From Acinetobacter lwoffii (GTDB lineage: Bacteria > Pseudomonadota > Gammaproteobacteria > Pseudomonadales > Moraxellaceae), in NCBI RefSeq assembly GCF_022967985.1, contig NZ_JALJVC010000002.1, positions 124,001-188,000 on the forward strand: DNA of 64,000 bases, read 5' to 3'. The notes beneath the pieces are model-generated. The model had not been told where the DNA came from. It saw only the letters and a list, made by a program, of their open reading frames with translations, and searched no databases. Positions 56,037-64,000 of this stretch are shown in pieces. A program made the translations under genes and the position numbers. Numbering within the stretch: position 1 is the stretch's first letter; each line of letters starts with the position of its first letter.

Positions 56037-56079
56037 AAAATTTTCTTTTGACTGATCTAATTATATTAGGATTCTACAA

Positions 56080-56376
56080 TTAAGCTTCAGCGGGCTGTTC
56101 CAGCTTCTTCAATTTCATATCAAACAGGAATGGACCGAAAGGCAGAATCGAAGCGATTAAACCCATCACAAACATGCTGAGAGACCATTTCTGTTTTTCA
56201 CATACTGCGAATAAAACCACCAGAAACAGCACAAACAGTACCCCATGACCCATACCGACATATTTGACCAGAATCGGATTATCCATCATATATTTCACTG
56301 GCATCGCGATAAATAACAGCAGCAGGAATGAAATCCCTTCAAGCAAACCGACCAGACGCAAAGTTTTGATGTTCAT
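56080..56376 (-). CDS. DUF3817 family small membrane protein
   Basis: The 98-residue product (ATG 56376) begins MNIKTLRLVGLLEGISFLLLLFIAMPVKY, the hallmark of DUF3817, and has three membrane segments with the conserved GMGHGVLFVLFL and a Pro/Phe-rich end. The longer frame to 56460 is unlikely to be used. Function of the family is unknown. Confidence 0.85.
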   Translation of the reverse strand: MNIKTLRLVGLLEGISFLLLLFIAMPVKYMMDNPILVKYVGMGHGVLFVLFLVVLFAVCEKQKWSLSMFVMGLIASILPFGPFLFDMKLKKLEQPAEA

Positions 56377-56496
56377 AATACATATTGATTTAACCGAATT
56401 GGTTTTGAGTGTACCGAATATCACCTGAATATTGAATCTTAATAATAAAAATATATTCAATATTTTTAATAAGTTATAACCAAGTAAGGCAGTTGG

Positions 56497-58710
56497 TTAT
56501 TTAATCTCGGCACCTAGTAATTCATGACGTAATTTTAGTAATTCCGGTAAGGTTTCCAGCAATAAACTGATCTGTTTCAGCACCAAAAGCAGATGTGCTG
56601 ACTGGTTTTCCTGGGTACTTAAGCGTTGAATTTCTGCCAGTTTATGATCAATGCCGTAGGTATTTAAAGGCTGTTGTTGCAGCAATACCGCAGTTAAGGT
56701 CTGCTGGCACCAACGCATTAAATCTAGAATTTGCGCATCAGTGACCTGCTCACGGTGACTCCCCAATGCTGCAATATAACTGAGCTGGCTATGGCTATAG
56801 ACCAGATAGCGAAAGGCACTTTTAACCAGTTGCGGATCTGGATTCGGTTCGGTGCTCAGGCTTGAAATCATGCTGGATAAATCAATCTGCGCATTGTGGG
56901 CCAGACGTCGTGCAGTCCGGTAAGCAATACTGTTATCTTTACCGTTTTGATATTGCTCGACCACTGCAGCAAAATAGTCCAGCGTAGCAAGCGATGATTT
57001 TTTAATATTGCTGGAAATATTACGAAAATTCCAGTCAGGCCAGATCCAGCTTACTGCCATCCAGGCAATCAGACAGCCCAACAGAGTATCAATAATACGT
57101 GGCAAAATGATCGCATAACCGGCACCTTTCAGGTTAAAAATCAGGAGTACCATCAAGGTCGCCATGAGGGTGGCCATGGCATATTTTTTGGAACGTAGAT
57201 AGAAGAAACCGACACCAAAAATTACTGTCAGGAGTAACTGACCTTCGACACTTGGCACAAAATACAGAATGGGAACACCTAGCATGACCCCCAATAATGT
57301 TCCCAGAGTCCGCAATTTGAGCCGGCTTTTGGTGGCAAAATAACTGATCTGACAGACAAACAGGCTGGTCAGTAAAATCCAGTAGCCATTTTTCGCAAAA
57401 GGTAATAATGAAATGGCATAGCCAACTAAAAACACAATCGCAATCCGCACCGCATGCCGAAAGAGTGCCGATTGCGAACTTAAGTGTGGTTTGAGTTTCA
57501 GCCAAAGATCTGTGCTATCGCGAATATCATCATCAAACAGACTCAAGTCATCAAAATGCTGCTGATAGCGTGGTTTATACAGTGCCTGTTGATCATGCAG
57601 GTGTTGTAACTGTTCATGTACACTCAGCAGATTGGCCAGAATAAGCTGTAAATTTTTGACTTGAATATTCTGTGGGTGTTGGGCAATCCAGTCCTGCATT
57701 GATTCCTGTAAATGTTTCAATGCCAGTTCATCATCCGTAGACAGGTAAAATTTTTCATTGCGTAGCACACAGTCTGCCAGATGCTGACAGGCAAGGGCTT
57801 GCAGGCGGATATTTTTCTGAATCCGAAAAATCAGGTCAGTGCGGCTAAAATGCTGTTCGATCTGTTCATAATGCAGATAATTCGCTGTGGCCTGTTCATG
57901 AATATCCTGCATCAGAAAATACAGATTCAGCCAGTAAATGGTGTTGCCATTGGCACGCGAAGCTTTGAGTCGGGTCAATAGCGAATCTTTGCTGCGGTTA
58001 AAACTCTGAATGACTAAAGTATTTTTAAGTGACAACTCATAGAGCAGGTTTTCAACATTCGGATGCTGGTCCGGATCAAAAAGTTTGGCTTTACTCAGCA
58101 GTAAATCCGACATGTGCTGCAAACTTTGTGCGAGATTTTCCTGAACCTGCAAGGTAGGATGCAGCAGAAAAAATAGAATAGACGTCAGGCCGTACCATAG
58201 CGCCCCAATGACAAAATAAAGCGGCTGTTCATACCAGTGCTGATATTCGCCCAAGCCAAACATGGTATAGATTGACAGTAAAATGGTGCCAAATGAAATT
58301 GTGGCATAACGTTGGCCTAAGGCTCCCATTAGAATAAACAGCGCACTGGACAGCGACAGCCACAGTGCAAACCAGAATTTATGTGGAGCAAGAAATTCCA
58401 GAATGCTGCTGACACTAAAAAACAGAATGATGACCAGTAACAGGTTGCGCAAACGCAGGCTCAGCCGGTCATCAAAATCAGTCAGTGCCGTGGCAATTGC
58501 CCCTAAAGTTACTGGAACGATCAAGAACTCATAACCCAGAAATTTCAGACCGAAAGTAGTACCTAAAAACACCAGCAGGATCTGCAGGCAATAAGTCATC
58601 AGCGCACTAGACTGAAAGGGCAGCAGGACAGGTTTTATAATTTTAACAAAAGTAGCAGTCGCAGGTCGGGCAGCATTCACAAGGACAGGATCCGGGAAGT
58701 AAAAACGCAA
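56497..58710 (-). CDS. YccS-like FUSC family inner-membrane protein
   Basis: The 737-residue protein has two blocks of about six membrane helices (residues 45-190 and 395-545), each followed by a cytoplasmic helical domain, the YccS/FUSC architecture shared with aromatic acid exporters. The second block carries FAKNGYWILLTSLFVCQ and the RLxxRTLGTLLGVMLG-type motif (here KLRTLGTLLGVMLG). The start is probably the TTG at 58710 since an in-frame stop lies just upstream; a GTG at codon 11 is possible. Substrate unknown. Confidence 0.87.
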   Translation of the reverse strand: MRFYFPDPVLVNAARPATATFVKIIKPVLLPFQSSALMTYCLQILLVFLGTTFGLKFLGYEFLIVPVTLGAIATALTDFDDRLSLRLRNLLLVIILFFSVSSILEFLAPHKFWFALWLSLSSALFILMGALGQRYATISFGTILLSIYTMFGLGEYQHWYEQPLYFVIGALWYGLTSILFFLLHPTLQVQENLAQSLQHMSDLLLSKAKLFDPDQHPNVENLLYELSLKNTLVIQSFNRSKDSLLTRLKASRANGNTIYWLNLYFLMQDIHEQATANYLHYEQIEQHFSRTDLIFRIQKNIRLQALACQHLADCVLRNEKFYLSTDDELALKHLQESMQDWIAQHPQNIQVKNLQLILANLLSVHEQLQHLHDQQALYKPRYQQHFDDLSLFDDDIRDSTDLWLKLKPHLSSQSALFRHAVRIAIVFLVGYAISLLPFAKNGYWILLTSLFVCQISYFATKSRLKLRTLGTLLGVMLGVPILYFVPSVEGQLLLTVIFGVGFFYLRSKKYAMATLMATLMVLLIFNLKGAGYAIILPRIIDTLLGCLIAWMAVSWIWPDWNFRNISSNIKKSSLATLDYFAAVVEQYQNGKDNSIAYRTARRLAHNAQIDLSSMISSLSTEPNPDPQLVKSAFRYLVYSHSQLSYIAALGSHREQVTDAQILDLMRWCQQTLTAVLLQQQPLNTYGIDHKLAEIQRLSTQENQSAHLLLVLKQISLLLETLPELLKLRHELLGAEIK

Positions 58711-58755
58711 AGTTCTGAATGCAATTTAGACGCCAAAATAAAGGAAATGTCTATA

Positions 58756-58780
58756 AAAAACGGGCATAGTGCCCGTTTTT
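58756..58780 (-). terminator. Intrinsic terminator after sodC
   Basis: AAAAACGGGCA and TGCCCGTTTTT form an eleven-base stem; T run on the minus strand 27 bases beyond the sodC stop. Confidence 0.9.
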
Positions 58781-58806
58781 CTATTGAGTCATTGGCATGA
58801 AGGTGT

Positions 58807-59349
58807 TTAGATCACACCACAGGCAATACGTTCACCGCCGCCGCCCAAGGGTAATGGGTTGTCTGAATAGTTGTCGCCACCGGCATGAACCATAATGGCA
58901 CGACCCTGAACATCAGCCAGTTTCAGACGTGGCGCAAGCAGGGTGACACGTGCACTTCCATCTGTATTGACTTTCAATGCGGGTAAATCACCTAAGTGAC
59001 CTGTCACTGGTGTACCGTGATGCGGTGCTTGATTTGGATTGTAATGGCTACCTGCAGCCAGTGCTGCACCCATCTTGCCGTCTTTCATGGCAGGCGTGCA
59101 TGAGCCATTTTCATGAATATGGAAACCGCGTTCACCCGCAGGAAGTTGTTTCAGGTTGGTACGAATAACCAGACCGGCTGGGCTGTCACTGAGTAATACG
59201 GTCCCAATCTCTTGGCCCACACCTTGAGCAGTTACAGCATTCACAGTCACTGCTCTGACCACTTCATTTGATGGAGAAGTTGAGGCACAACCGGTAAAAA
59301 GTGCGGCGCTTAACGCGCAAAGTGTCGTAATTTTAAACAATGAAGACAT
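58807..59349 (-). CDS. sodC: Periplasmic Cu/Zn superoxide dismutase SodC (lipoprotein)
   Basis: SodC dismutates superoxide in the periplasm. The 180-residue product (ATG 59349 with AGGATG upstream; the longer frame is unlikely) has a signal peptide with FTGC as a lipobox, so it is probably lipid-anchored. Metal ligands are visible in FHIHENGSC, SHYNPNQAPHHG, HLGDLPAL and MVHAGGDN, and the C-terminal LPLGGGGERIACGVI supplies the active-site Arg and the second Cys of the disulfide. Confidence 0.95.
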   Translation of the reverse strand: MSSLFKITTLCALSAALFTGCASTSPSNEVVRAVTVNAVTAQGVGQEIGTVLLSDSPAGLVIRTNLKQLPAGERGFHIHENGSCTPAMKDGKMGAALAAGSHYNPNQAPHHGTPVTGHLGDLPALKVNTDGSARVTLLAPRLKLADVQGRAIMVHAGGDNYSDNPLPLGGGGERIACGVI

Positions 59350-59471
59350 GATTTTGGCATCCTGATCTTTATTCTGTTTTGTGGATTCATTTAAACAGAG
59401 CAAGATCAGAAGCTCTATATAGAATCAGTACTTAAATGTTTTGTTTTGTTTAAGTCGATTCTATCTATACT

Positions 59472-60641
59472 TTAAGGTGTCTTGGGCGGTGTGTCCTTGG
59501 TTTCTGGATCAATCTCATGTGCCATGGTGGCTTTAGGCATCATCAAAGGTTCATTCAGATTACTTTCATGTAACCATTCACGCCAGATTGCAAGCAGCAC
59601 AGCTAGAATCACCGGGCCAATAAACACCCCGACCAGACCAAAGCTGGCAATACCACCCAAGACTCCAAACATGATCAGCAGGAAAGGAATCTGGGTTGCG
59701 CCAGAAATTACCAGTGGACGAATCACGTTATCGGCAGTACTGACAATACAGACACCCCAGACCATGACCCCAATGGCTTCAATGGTTTGTCCTTGTGAAA
59801 ACAGCCATAACGCCACCGCACTATAGGCGAGGGGTGGGCCAAAGGGAATCAGGGCAAAAATAAAGGTCACAATGGTTAAAACCATCGGATTCGGCACACC
59901 TGCAACAAAATAGCTCAGACCTGCCAATAAGGACTGTGCAATCGCAGTCAAACCAACCCCATAGACTACGGCACGTGTAGTCGCAGAGATGGTGGAAAAA
60001 TAATGATGTACACGTGGACCGACCACCATTTCAAAGGCTTTACGCACCTGATTTAAAATGGTCTGACCATCACGGTAGAAGAAAAACAGCGAAAGTACCG
60101 CAAAACATAATTTAAAGATGTTTTTGCTGACTTCATTCAACACCACTTTGCCGTAATTCAGATGACCTTGAATCCAGGTCGATACCGACAGTGCAATACT
60201 CTGTGGATCAGTGTTGATTTCATTTAAGGTTCGGGTAATTTCCTTGCCCACAATCGGAAGCCCGCGAATAAAATCAGGGACATTCAGGTGACCGGAAAAC
60301 ACTTGTCGCTGCAATTCAAAATACAGGTTACGACCTTCGTGCTGCAGCATGAAAATGGCGAAAATAAACGGCAGACCAAAGACCAGAATCACGGCCAAGA
60401 TCATTACGGTTGCACTCAATGTCGGTCGATTGCCGCACAAGCGTAACACCGACTGATACAGCGGCCAAGTCATATAGGCAATAATTGCTGCCCAAACTAC
60501 AGGAATGATGAAATACTTGAGTATATGAAAACTCAAAAAAATCAGGATAAAGAACAATCCAAATAATAAGACTTTTTGTAATGTAGGCGCGTACTGTTGC
60601 ACTGAATTTAATGACTCATTTTTTAGGTCGTGTTCAGGCAT
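59472..60641 (-). CDS. AI-2E family membrane protein
   Basis: The 389-residue protein has seven or eight membrane helices in the AI-2E (TqsA/YdiK/PerM) pattern, with the central extracytoplasmic domain and the motif FALIPFGPPLAYSAVALWLF. A late GVFIGPVILAVLLAIWREW segment is also present. The family includes exporters and sodium/proton antiporters; a role for this member is not known. The cytoplasmic tail is Pro/Lys-rich. It is 89 bases upstream, in reading order downstream, of the ParA-like gene on the same strand. Confidence 0.9.
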   Translation of the reverse strand: MPEHDLKNESLNSVQQYAPTLQKVLLFGLFFILIFLSFHILKYFIIPVVWAAIIAYMTWPLYQSVLRLCGNRPTLSATVMILAVILVFGLPFIFAIFMLQHEGRNLYFELQRQVFSGHLNVPDFIRGLPIVGKEITRTLNEINTDPQSIALSVSTWIQGHLNYGKVVLNEVSKNIFKLCFAVLSLFFFYRDGQTILNQVRKAFEMVVGPRVHHYFSTISATTRAVVYGVGLTAIAQSLLAGLSYFVAGVPNPMVLTIVTFIFALIPFGPPLAYSAVALWLFSQGQTIEAIGVMVWGVCIVSTADNVIRPLVISGATQIPFLLIMFGVLGGIASFGLVGVFIGPVILAVLLAIWREWLHESNLNEPLMMPKATMAHEIDPETKDTPPKTP

Positions 60642-60730
60642 ATTAACTGAAAAAAAAGCGATCGAAAATGATAGCTAGCCAAGTAGCGAGATTATTTTCC
60701 CAAAGCTATACCACGATTCAGATGATTGAC

Positions 60731-61375
60731 TCAAAACCACTGACTCGGATCATCAATAATGGCATTCAGTACCGGTTGCCATTGAGCCTGCAGTTCCCGG
60801 TAGATTTTCTGAGGTTTATCAAAGACGGACAGGCCTTCCATAGCCAGTCGGCTATAAGGGGCACGTTCCGAAATCCAGGCCACTGGCTGCTGGTCGATCT
60901 TGTCAAAAAATTGTTGTATGTCCTGATTGCTGGCGGCATTTGGTTTGGTACGGTTGGCCAAAAGTAAAATTTCAACCTTGCCCTTACGGATGCGTTTAAT
61001 ATCCTGCAAATGTTTGAGAAAACGGCGGGTCGAATCGATATCAAAAAAAGAAGGCTGGATCGGGATGATAATCGCATGTGCTTCACTGATCAGCTGTTCG
61101 GCATGATCGTCGGTCAAAGCACCTGGTGCATCAATAATCAGGTATTCGATTTGTTTGGGCGCGTCACCAATGGACTTGCTGTTGCGCCAGTCCAGACTTT
61201 GAATTTGTGCCGCCTGTGCTGGACGATGCTTGAGCCATTGCAATGTTGATTTCTGGTTGTCGGCATCGGCCAATGCTACCTTATAACCTTTTTGTGCGAG
61301 TGCTGACGCTAAACTAATGGCTGTCATGGTTTTACCACAACCGCCTTTCTGATTCGCAACTAAAATTGTTTTCAT
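60731..61375 (-). CDS. Orphan ParA family ATPase
   Basis: The 214-residue protein is a deviant-Walker ATPase: KGGCGKTMTAI at residues 10-20 has the signature first Lys, LADADNQKST follows as A', and LIIDAPGALTD is the Walker B. No ParB or parS-like sequence is seen nearby, so a chromosome-partition role is not implied. Such solo ParA proteins often position other cell components. It precedes the AI-2E gene on the same strand. Confidence 0.88.
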   Translation of the reverse strand: MKTILVANQKGGCGKTMTAISLASALAQKGYKVALADADNQKSTLQWLKHRPAQAAQIQSLDWRNSKSIGDAPKQIEYLIIDAPGALTDDHAEQLISEAHAIIIPIQPSFFDIDSTRRFLKHLQDIKRIRKGKVEILLLANRTKPNAASNQDIQQFFDKIDQQPVAWISERAPYSRLAMEGLSVFDKPQKIYRELQAQWQPVLNAIIDDPSQWF

Positions 61376-61499
61376 GACTCAAGGTGATTTTATTCTGTTC
61401 CGGCCTAGCATATCATTCTTTTCAAGTATGCAAATGGCCGAAGTCCTCAACTTCAGTCGAATGCGATACTATAAAAATCAGGCAAATTAGGAAGATTGA

Positions 61500-61967
61500 A
61501 TGTCCATATGGATGGCCATGCTGATTGGCGCATGTATCGGGGTGGTATTAACCACTATTATTTTAAGTCAGACGCGTAATGGACGGATCAAAGCCGAATA
61601 TGAGCAGTATATTGCCGAGCTGGAACTGGAGCATCAGCAGTCCCTCATTGCCGCGCAAAAACGCAGCGTGAATACCAGCCGTGCAGTCCTCAAAGGTAAA
61701 ATGGCGGAACAGCTCGCGCCGATCATGCCGGAATTTCAATATCTGCCGAGTGATGCCAAGTTTCTGGGCGATCCGGTGGATTATGTGGTCTTTGATGGCT
61801 ATACCGATTTTCGTGATGGCGAAGGCGACGCTGAAGATATTGAAGTGGTCTTGATTGACATTAAAAGTGGTGGAGCACGTCTGACCAAAGGCCAGCAAGC
61901 CATTGCCCGAGCGATTCAGGAAGGGCGGGTACGTTTTGAAACCATTCGGATTGATTTTCAGGATTGA
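61500..61967 (+). CDS. Holliday junction resolvase-related endonuclease-like protein
   Basis: The 155-residue protein has an N-terminal membrane helix (about residues 3-22), a coiled helix, and a C-terminal domain. The C-terminal part includes DPVDYVVFDGYTDFRDG and EVVLIDIKSGGARLTKGQQAI, the PD-(D/E)xK-like pattern of a family related to archaeal Holliday junction resolvases. AGGAAG precedes the ATG. Whether it acts on DNA is unknown; the membrane anchor is odd for a resolvase. It is divergent from the ParA gene. Confidence 0.75.
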   Translation: MSIWMAMLIGACIGVVLTTIILSQTRNGRIKAEYEQYIAELELEHQQSLIAAQKRSVNTSRAVLKGKMAEQLAPIMPEFQYLPSDAKFLGDPVDYVVFDGYTDFRDGEGDAEDIEVVLIDIKSGGARLTKGQQAIARAIQEGRVRFETIRIDFQD

Positions 61968-61993
61968 CCAAAATCCAGTGAAGAATAAAAATT

Positions 61994-62572
61994 ATGCAAA
62001 AATTACTGATCACTGCGCTGCTGTTTATGCTTGGACTCTGGGTCTGGAATGAGTTTTTTCGTGCCATTCCGCATCTGCAAGAAAAAGGCGTACTTAAAAA
62101 CTTTAAAGTAGAACCCGTTAAGCGCATTTCCGCGACTTATATTGTGCATGATCACCGTTTCGTAAAACCTGATCGTCGGGTGCTGCATCAGGCCAGCCCT
62201 GTGGTGGGGCATTTTAATGATCTGGCCTATCTGAGTAATATTGATGTGCTGTTGCTGACTCAACCGCTGCCCGCTATACAGGCAAAACTGGAGTTTGATG
62301 AAGCAAAACGCTGCTATCAGCTCGAAGGACAAACCAATAAAGCGGAGCGTGACTTCGTCAATACGCATGTACAGTATTTTAGTCTGATTGCTGCCACTGA
62401 AAAAATTGCCGATCAGATTCGCCGGCTAAAATCGGGGCAGAAAATCACGCTCACTGGTGATCTGGTAACAGTTCATTCAGGCACGACTGGACAAGAATTC
62501 CGGGTTGGAACAGGCTCTGAATATCGTGCTCATTGTCAGTTGCTGCAAGTAACCCACGTCCAGCAGCACTAA
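61994..62572 (+). CDS. Single-pass membrane protein of unknown function
   Basis: The 192-residue product has an N-terminal membrane helix (about 4-20), then an extracytoplasmic domain with YIVHDHRFVKPDRR, SPVVGHFNDLAYLSNIDVLL and a C-terminal beta segment (GQKITLTGDLVTVHSG, YRAHCQLLQV). The end half resembles that of the gene at 63412 (KRGDLVRMQGELVEV, GACEVFRV), so the two may be distant relatives. It follows the resolvase-like gene by 26 bases. No function is assigned. Confidence 0.65.
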   Translation: MQKLLITALLFMLGLWVWNEFFRAIPHLQEKGVLKNFKVEPVKRISATYIVHDHRFVKPDRRVLHQASPVVGHFNDLAYLSNIDVLLLTQPLPAIQAKLEFDEAKRCYQLEGQTNKAERDFVNTHVQYFSLIAATEKIADQIRRLKSGQKITLTGDLVTVHSGTTGQEFRVGTGSEYRAHCQLLQVTHVQQH

Positions 62573-62596
62573 ATACAAGAGAGTAGTGAATTAGCT

Positions 62597-63220
62597 CTAT
62601 GGTTTAAGAAACCGGGCTAACAACATACGTTGGCCAATCTTGGGTATACCTTCCGCATCTACATAATTTAAAGTTTCTATTTCAAAACCGGTTTCCAGCA
62701 AGGCGGTCTCAATATCCCGATTCAGATGACAGCCATCTGCGACTTTCTTTTGAATGGGAGTGAGTAAATGTTGTAGACGCTGAATATTTAAATTTTGTCG
62801 ATTCAGAACATGTTCGACCACATGTAAAGTCCCACCCGGTTGTAGCACACGATAAATTTCCTGCAGGCTCTGTTCCAGCTCTGCAATACTACAAAGCGTC
62901 CAGGTAGATACAATATTTTCCAGACTATTTTCGGCAAAAGGTAAAGCTTCTGCACTGGCCTGAATATGTTCGACCTGAAAAGCGGCCTGTTGAATTCGTG
63001 ATTCTGCCAGTTTGAAGATCGTCGGGTTTGGTTCTAGTGCATAGACCTTATCAACCGATTGATAAAAAGGCAGATTCAGGCCGGTACCAAAACCAATTTC
63101 CAGTACTTCACCGGAAATATCCAAAAGTAGTTCACGACGCAAGTCCATCAAGGATGGCGTTTGCATCACTTGATTCAGCAGATGCGGAAAGATATGTTGT
63201 TGATAAAGTTTATACAGCAT
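62597..63220 (-). CDS. Class I SAM-dependent methyltransferase
   Basis: The 207-residue Rossmann methyltransferase has motif I EIGFGTGLNLPFY at about residue 38, the acidic YALEPNP at the end of the second strand, EALPFAENSLENIVSTWTLCSI and the GGTLHVVEHV strand. It resembles the UbiE/COQ5-like small methyltransferases; substrate unknown. It is convergent with the preceding gene and divergent from the next. Confidence 0.9.
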   Translation of the reverse strand: MLYKLYQQHIFPHLLNQVMQTPSLMDLRRELLLDISGEVLEIGFGTGLNLPFYQSVDKVYALEPNPTIFKLAESRIQQAAFQVEHIQASAEALPFAENSLENIVSTWTLCSIAELEQSLQEIYRVLQPGGTLHVVEHVLNRQNLNIQRLQHLLTPIQKKVADGCHLNRDIETALLETGFEIETLNYVDAEGIPKIGQRMLLARFLKP

Positions 63221-63411
63221 TTGAGTTATTTTAATTTGATGGAAATACGTTCTAGCTTAACTGAAAAATAAAATGACAGGCATATATCGAGCTGACTAAA
63301 TACGTGCAGTTTGTTACCAAGTTCAACTGTTTATTCATTAAAAAATCCGTAAGATCAAGGAAGATATCCTTAAAACGTTTGATCAACTTGATTAGGATTA
63401 GATTAAAAATT

Positions 63412-63975
63412 ATGCTCAAATACTTTAAACATTATGCTTTGCTGGCCAGCCTGTTGCTGCCTATTTCGGGCTATAGCTCGGTCGACCACAATATTGCCAA
63501 AGGTTTGCCTCCTGTCGTTAAAGGCCAGTCAATTTCGGTCTTGCAGCCCTTTAAAGGTGATTTCCGTATTCTGGGTTCCAAGGTTTATAGTTCTGACCCG
63601 CAAGCCAAATTCTCTCCGATTGATTATGCCGTCAGTTGGGGGCTGTTTGCTGAACCTGAAATTGCCCGACATATCACAGTGAATCAATATGACCGTTATT
63701 TAAACTGGAAAATGGATCGGGTGCCAGTGCCGGTAGAACAAGCCAAGCAGATGGTGTCCAATATGCATATCATTCCTGCCAATCCTGAAATTGCCAAGGC
63801 AATTAAAAAAGTAAAGCGTGGCGATCTGGTGCGTATGCAAGGGGAACTGGTTGAAGTGCGTGACAAAGATCTGGTCTGGAAATCGTCTTTAACGCCGACC
63901 GATACGGGTGATGGTGCCTGTGAAGTTTTCCGCGTCAGTTCCATTAAGTGGATTGAAAAAGTCGGTAAGAGCTAA
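63412..63975 (+). CDS. Exported protein of unknown function (SPIDYAVSWG family)
   Basis: The product (187 residues from ATG 63412) has a signal peptide (about 1-20) and the recurring features FSPIDYAVSWGLFAEP, MHIIPANPEIAKAIKKVKRGDLVRMQGELVEV, and the end block SSLTPTDTGDGACEVFRVSSI. I have seen this pattern in conserved hypothetical proteins of other proteobacteria, without known function. The alternative start at 63304 adds 36 basic residues and is unlikely. Confidence 0.65.
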   Translation: MLKYFKHYALLASLLLPISGYSSVDHNIAKGLPPVVKGQSISVLQPFKGDFRILGSKVYSSDPQAKFSPIDYAVSWGLFAEPEIARHITVNQYDRYLNWKMDRVPVPVEQAKQMVSNMHIIPANPEIAKAIKKVKRGDLVRMQGELVEVRDKDLVWKSSLTPTDTGDGACEVFRVSSIKWIEKVGKS

Positions 63976-64000
63976 AACAGACATCCTATACACTTCTGAG

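Overview
The window is a chromosomal segment of an Acinetobacter-type gammaproteobacterium. The support is the gene order pilMNOPQ-aroK-aroB-gltBD, a pilA locus with adjacent PglL-type O-oligosaccharyltransferases, fimU-pilVWXY1-pilE lying between ispH and rpsP-rimM-trmD-rplS, a SpoT with a decayed synthetase domain, a CraA-like MFS pump, and a lipase foldase gene upstream of its lipases. No rRNA, tRNA, CRISPR array, prophage or insertion sequence was recognised. All statements come from reading the sequence and recalled family knowledge; no search was run.

Layout. 1-7.4 kb: type IV pilus alignment and secretin operon (pilM cut by the window edge, then pilN, pilO, pilP, pilQ), running into aroK, aroB and a SPOR-like membrane protein. 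7.4-13.9 kb: glutamate synthase gltB-gltD behind a long leader with a strong sigma-54 type promoter. 13.9-16.2 kb: a LemA lipoprotein and two TPM-domain proteins. 16.2-21.8 kb: the pilin locus, with pilA under a sigma-54 type promoter, an A+T-rich O-oligosaccharyltransferase, a decayed second pilin that keeps its own sigma-54 type promoter, a TfpX/TfpZ accessory gene and a second PglL-type transferase. 21.8-27.8 kb: bfr, bfd (Fur box), ridA, spoT, rpoZ and gmk on the minus strand, with ispH divergent. 27.9-35.8 kb: the minor pilin and PilY1 operon. 35.9-38.1 kb: rpsP-rimM-trmD-rplS. 38.1-44.2 kb: a minus-strand array of four tandem family I lipases behind one foldase gene, lifO. 44.4-64 kb: truB, TSUP and EamA transporters, a hemerythrin protein, serA divergent from a D-2-hydroxyglutarate dehydrogenase-like gene, a CraA-like pump, a YccS-like protein, sodC, an AI-2E family protein, a lone ParA, a resolvase-like nuclease, a methyltransferase and several genes of unknown function.

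How the parts work together. Three separate loci encode most of the pilus: inner-membrane alignment complex and secretin, major pilin with its modification enzymes, and minor pilins with the PilY1 tip protein. The pilin locus looks like a replaced cassette: a live pilA plus transferase sits in front of the remains of an older pilin-TfpZ-PglL unit. Bfr lacks most ferroxidase ligands but keeps its haem methionine, and it sits beside Bfd, so it is best read as the electron-entry subunit of a mixed bacterioferritin. SpoT appears to be a hydrolase only. The lipase array is an expanded gene family in which the two distal copies are nearly identical across most of their length.

The observations most worth checking are the pilin pseudogene with a preserved promoter, the four-lipase/one-foldase array with signs of gene conversion, the sigma-54 type promoter ahead of gltB, and the ferroxidase-deficient Bfr beside Fur-box bfd.
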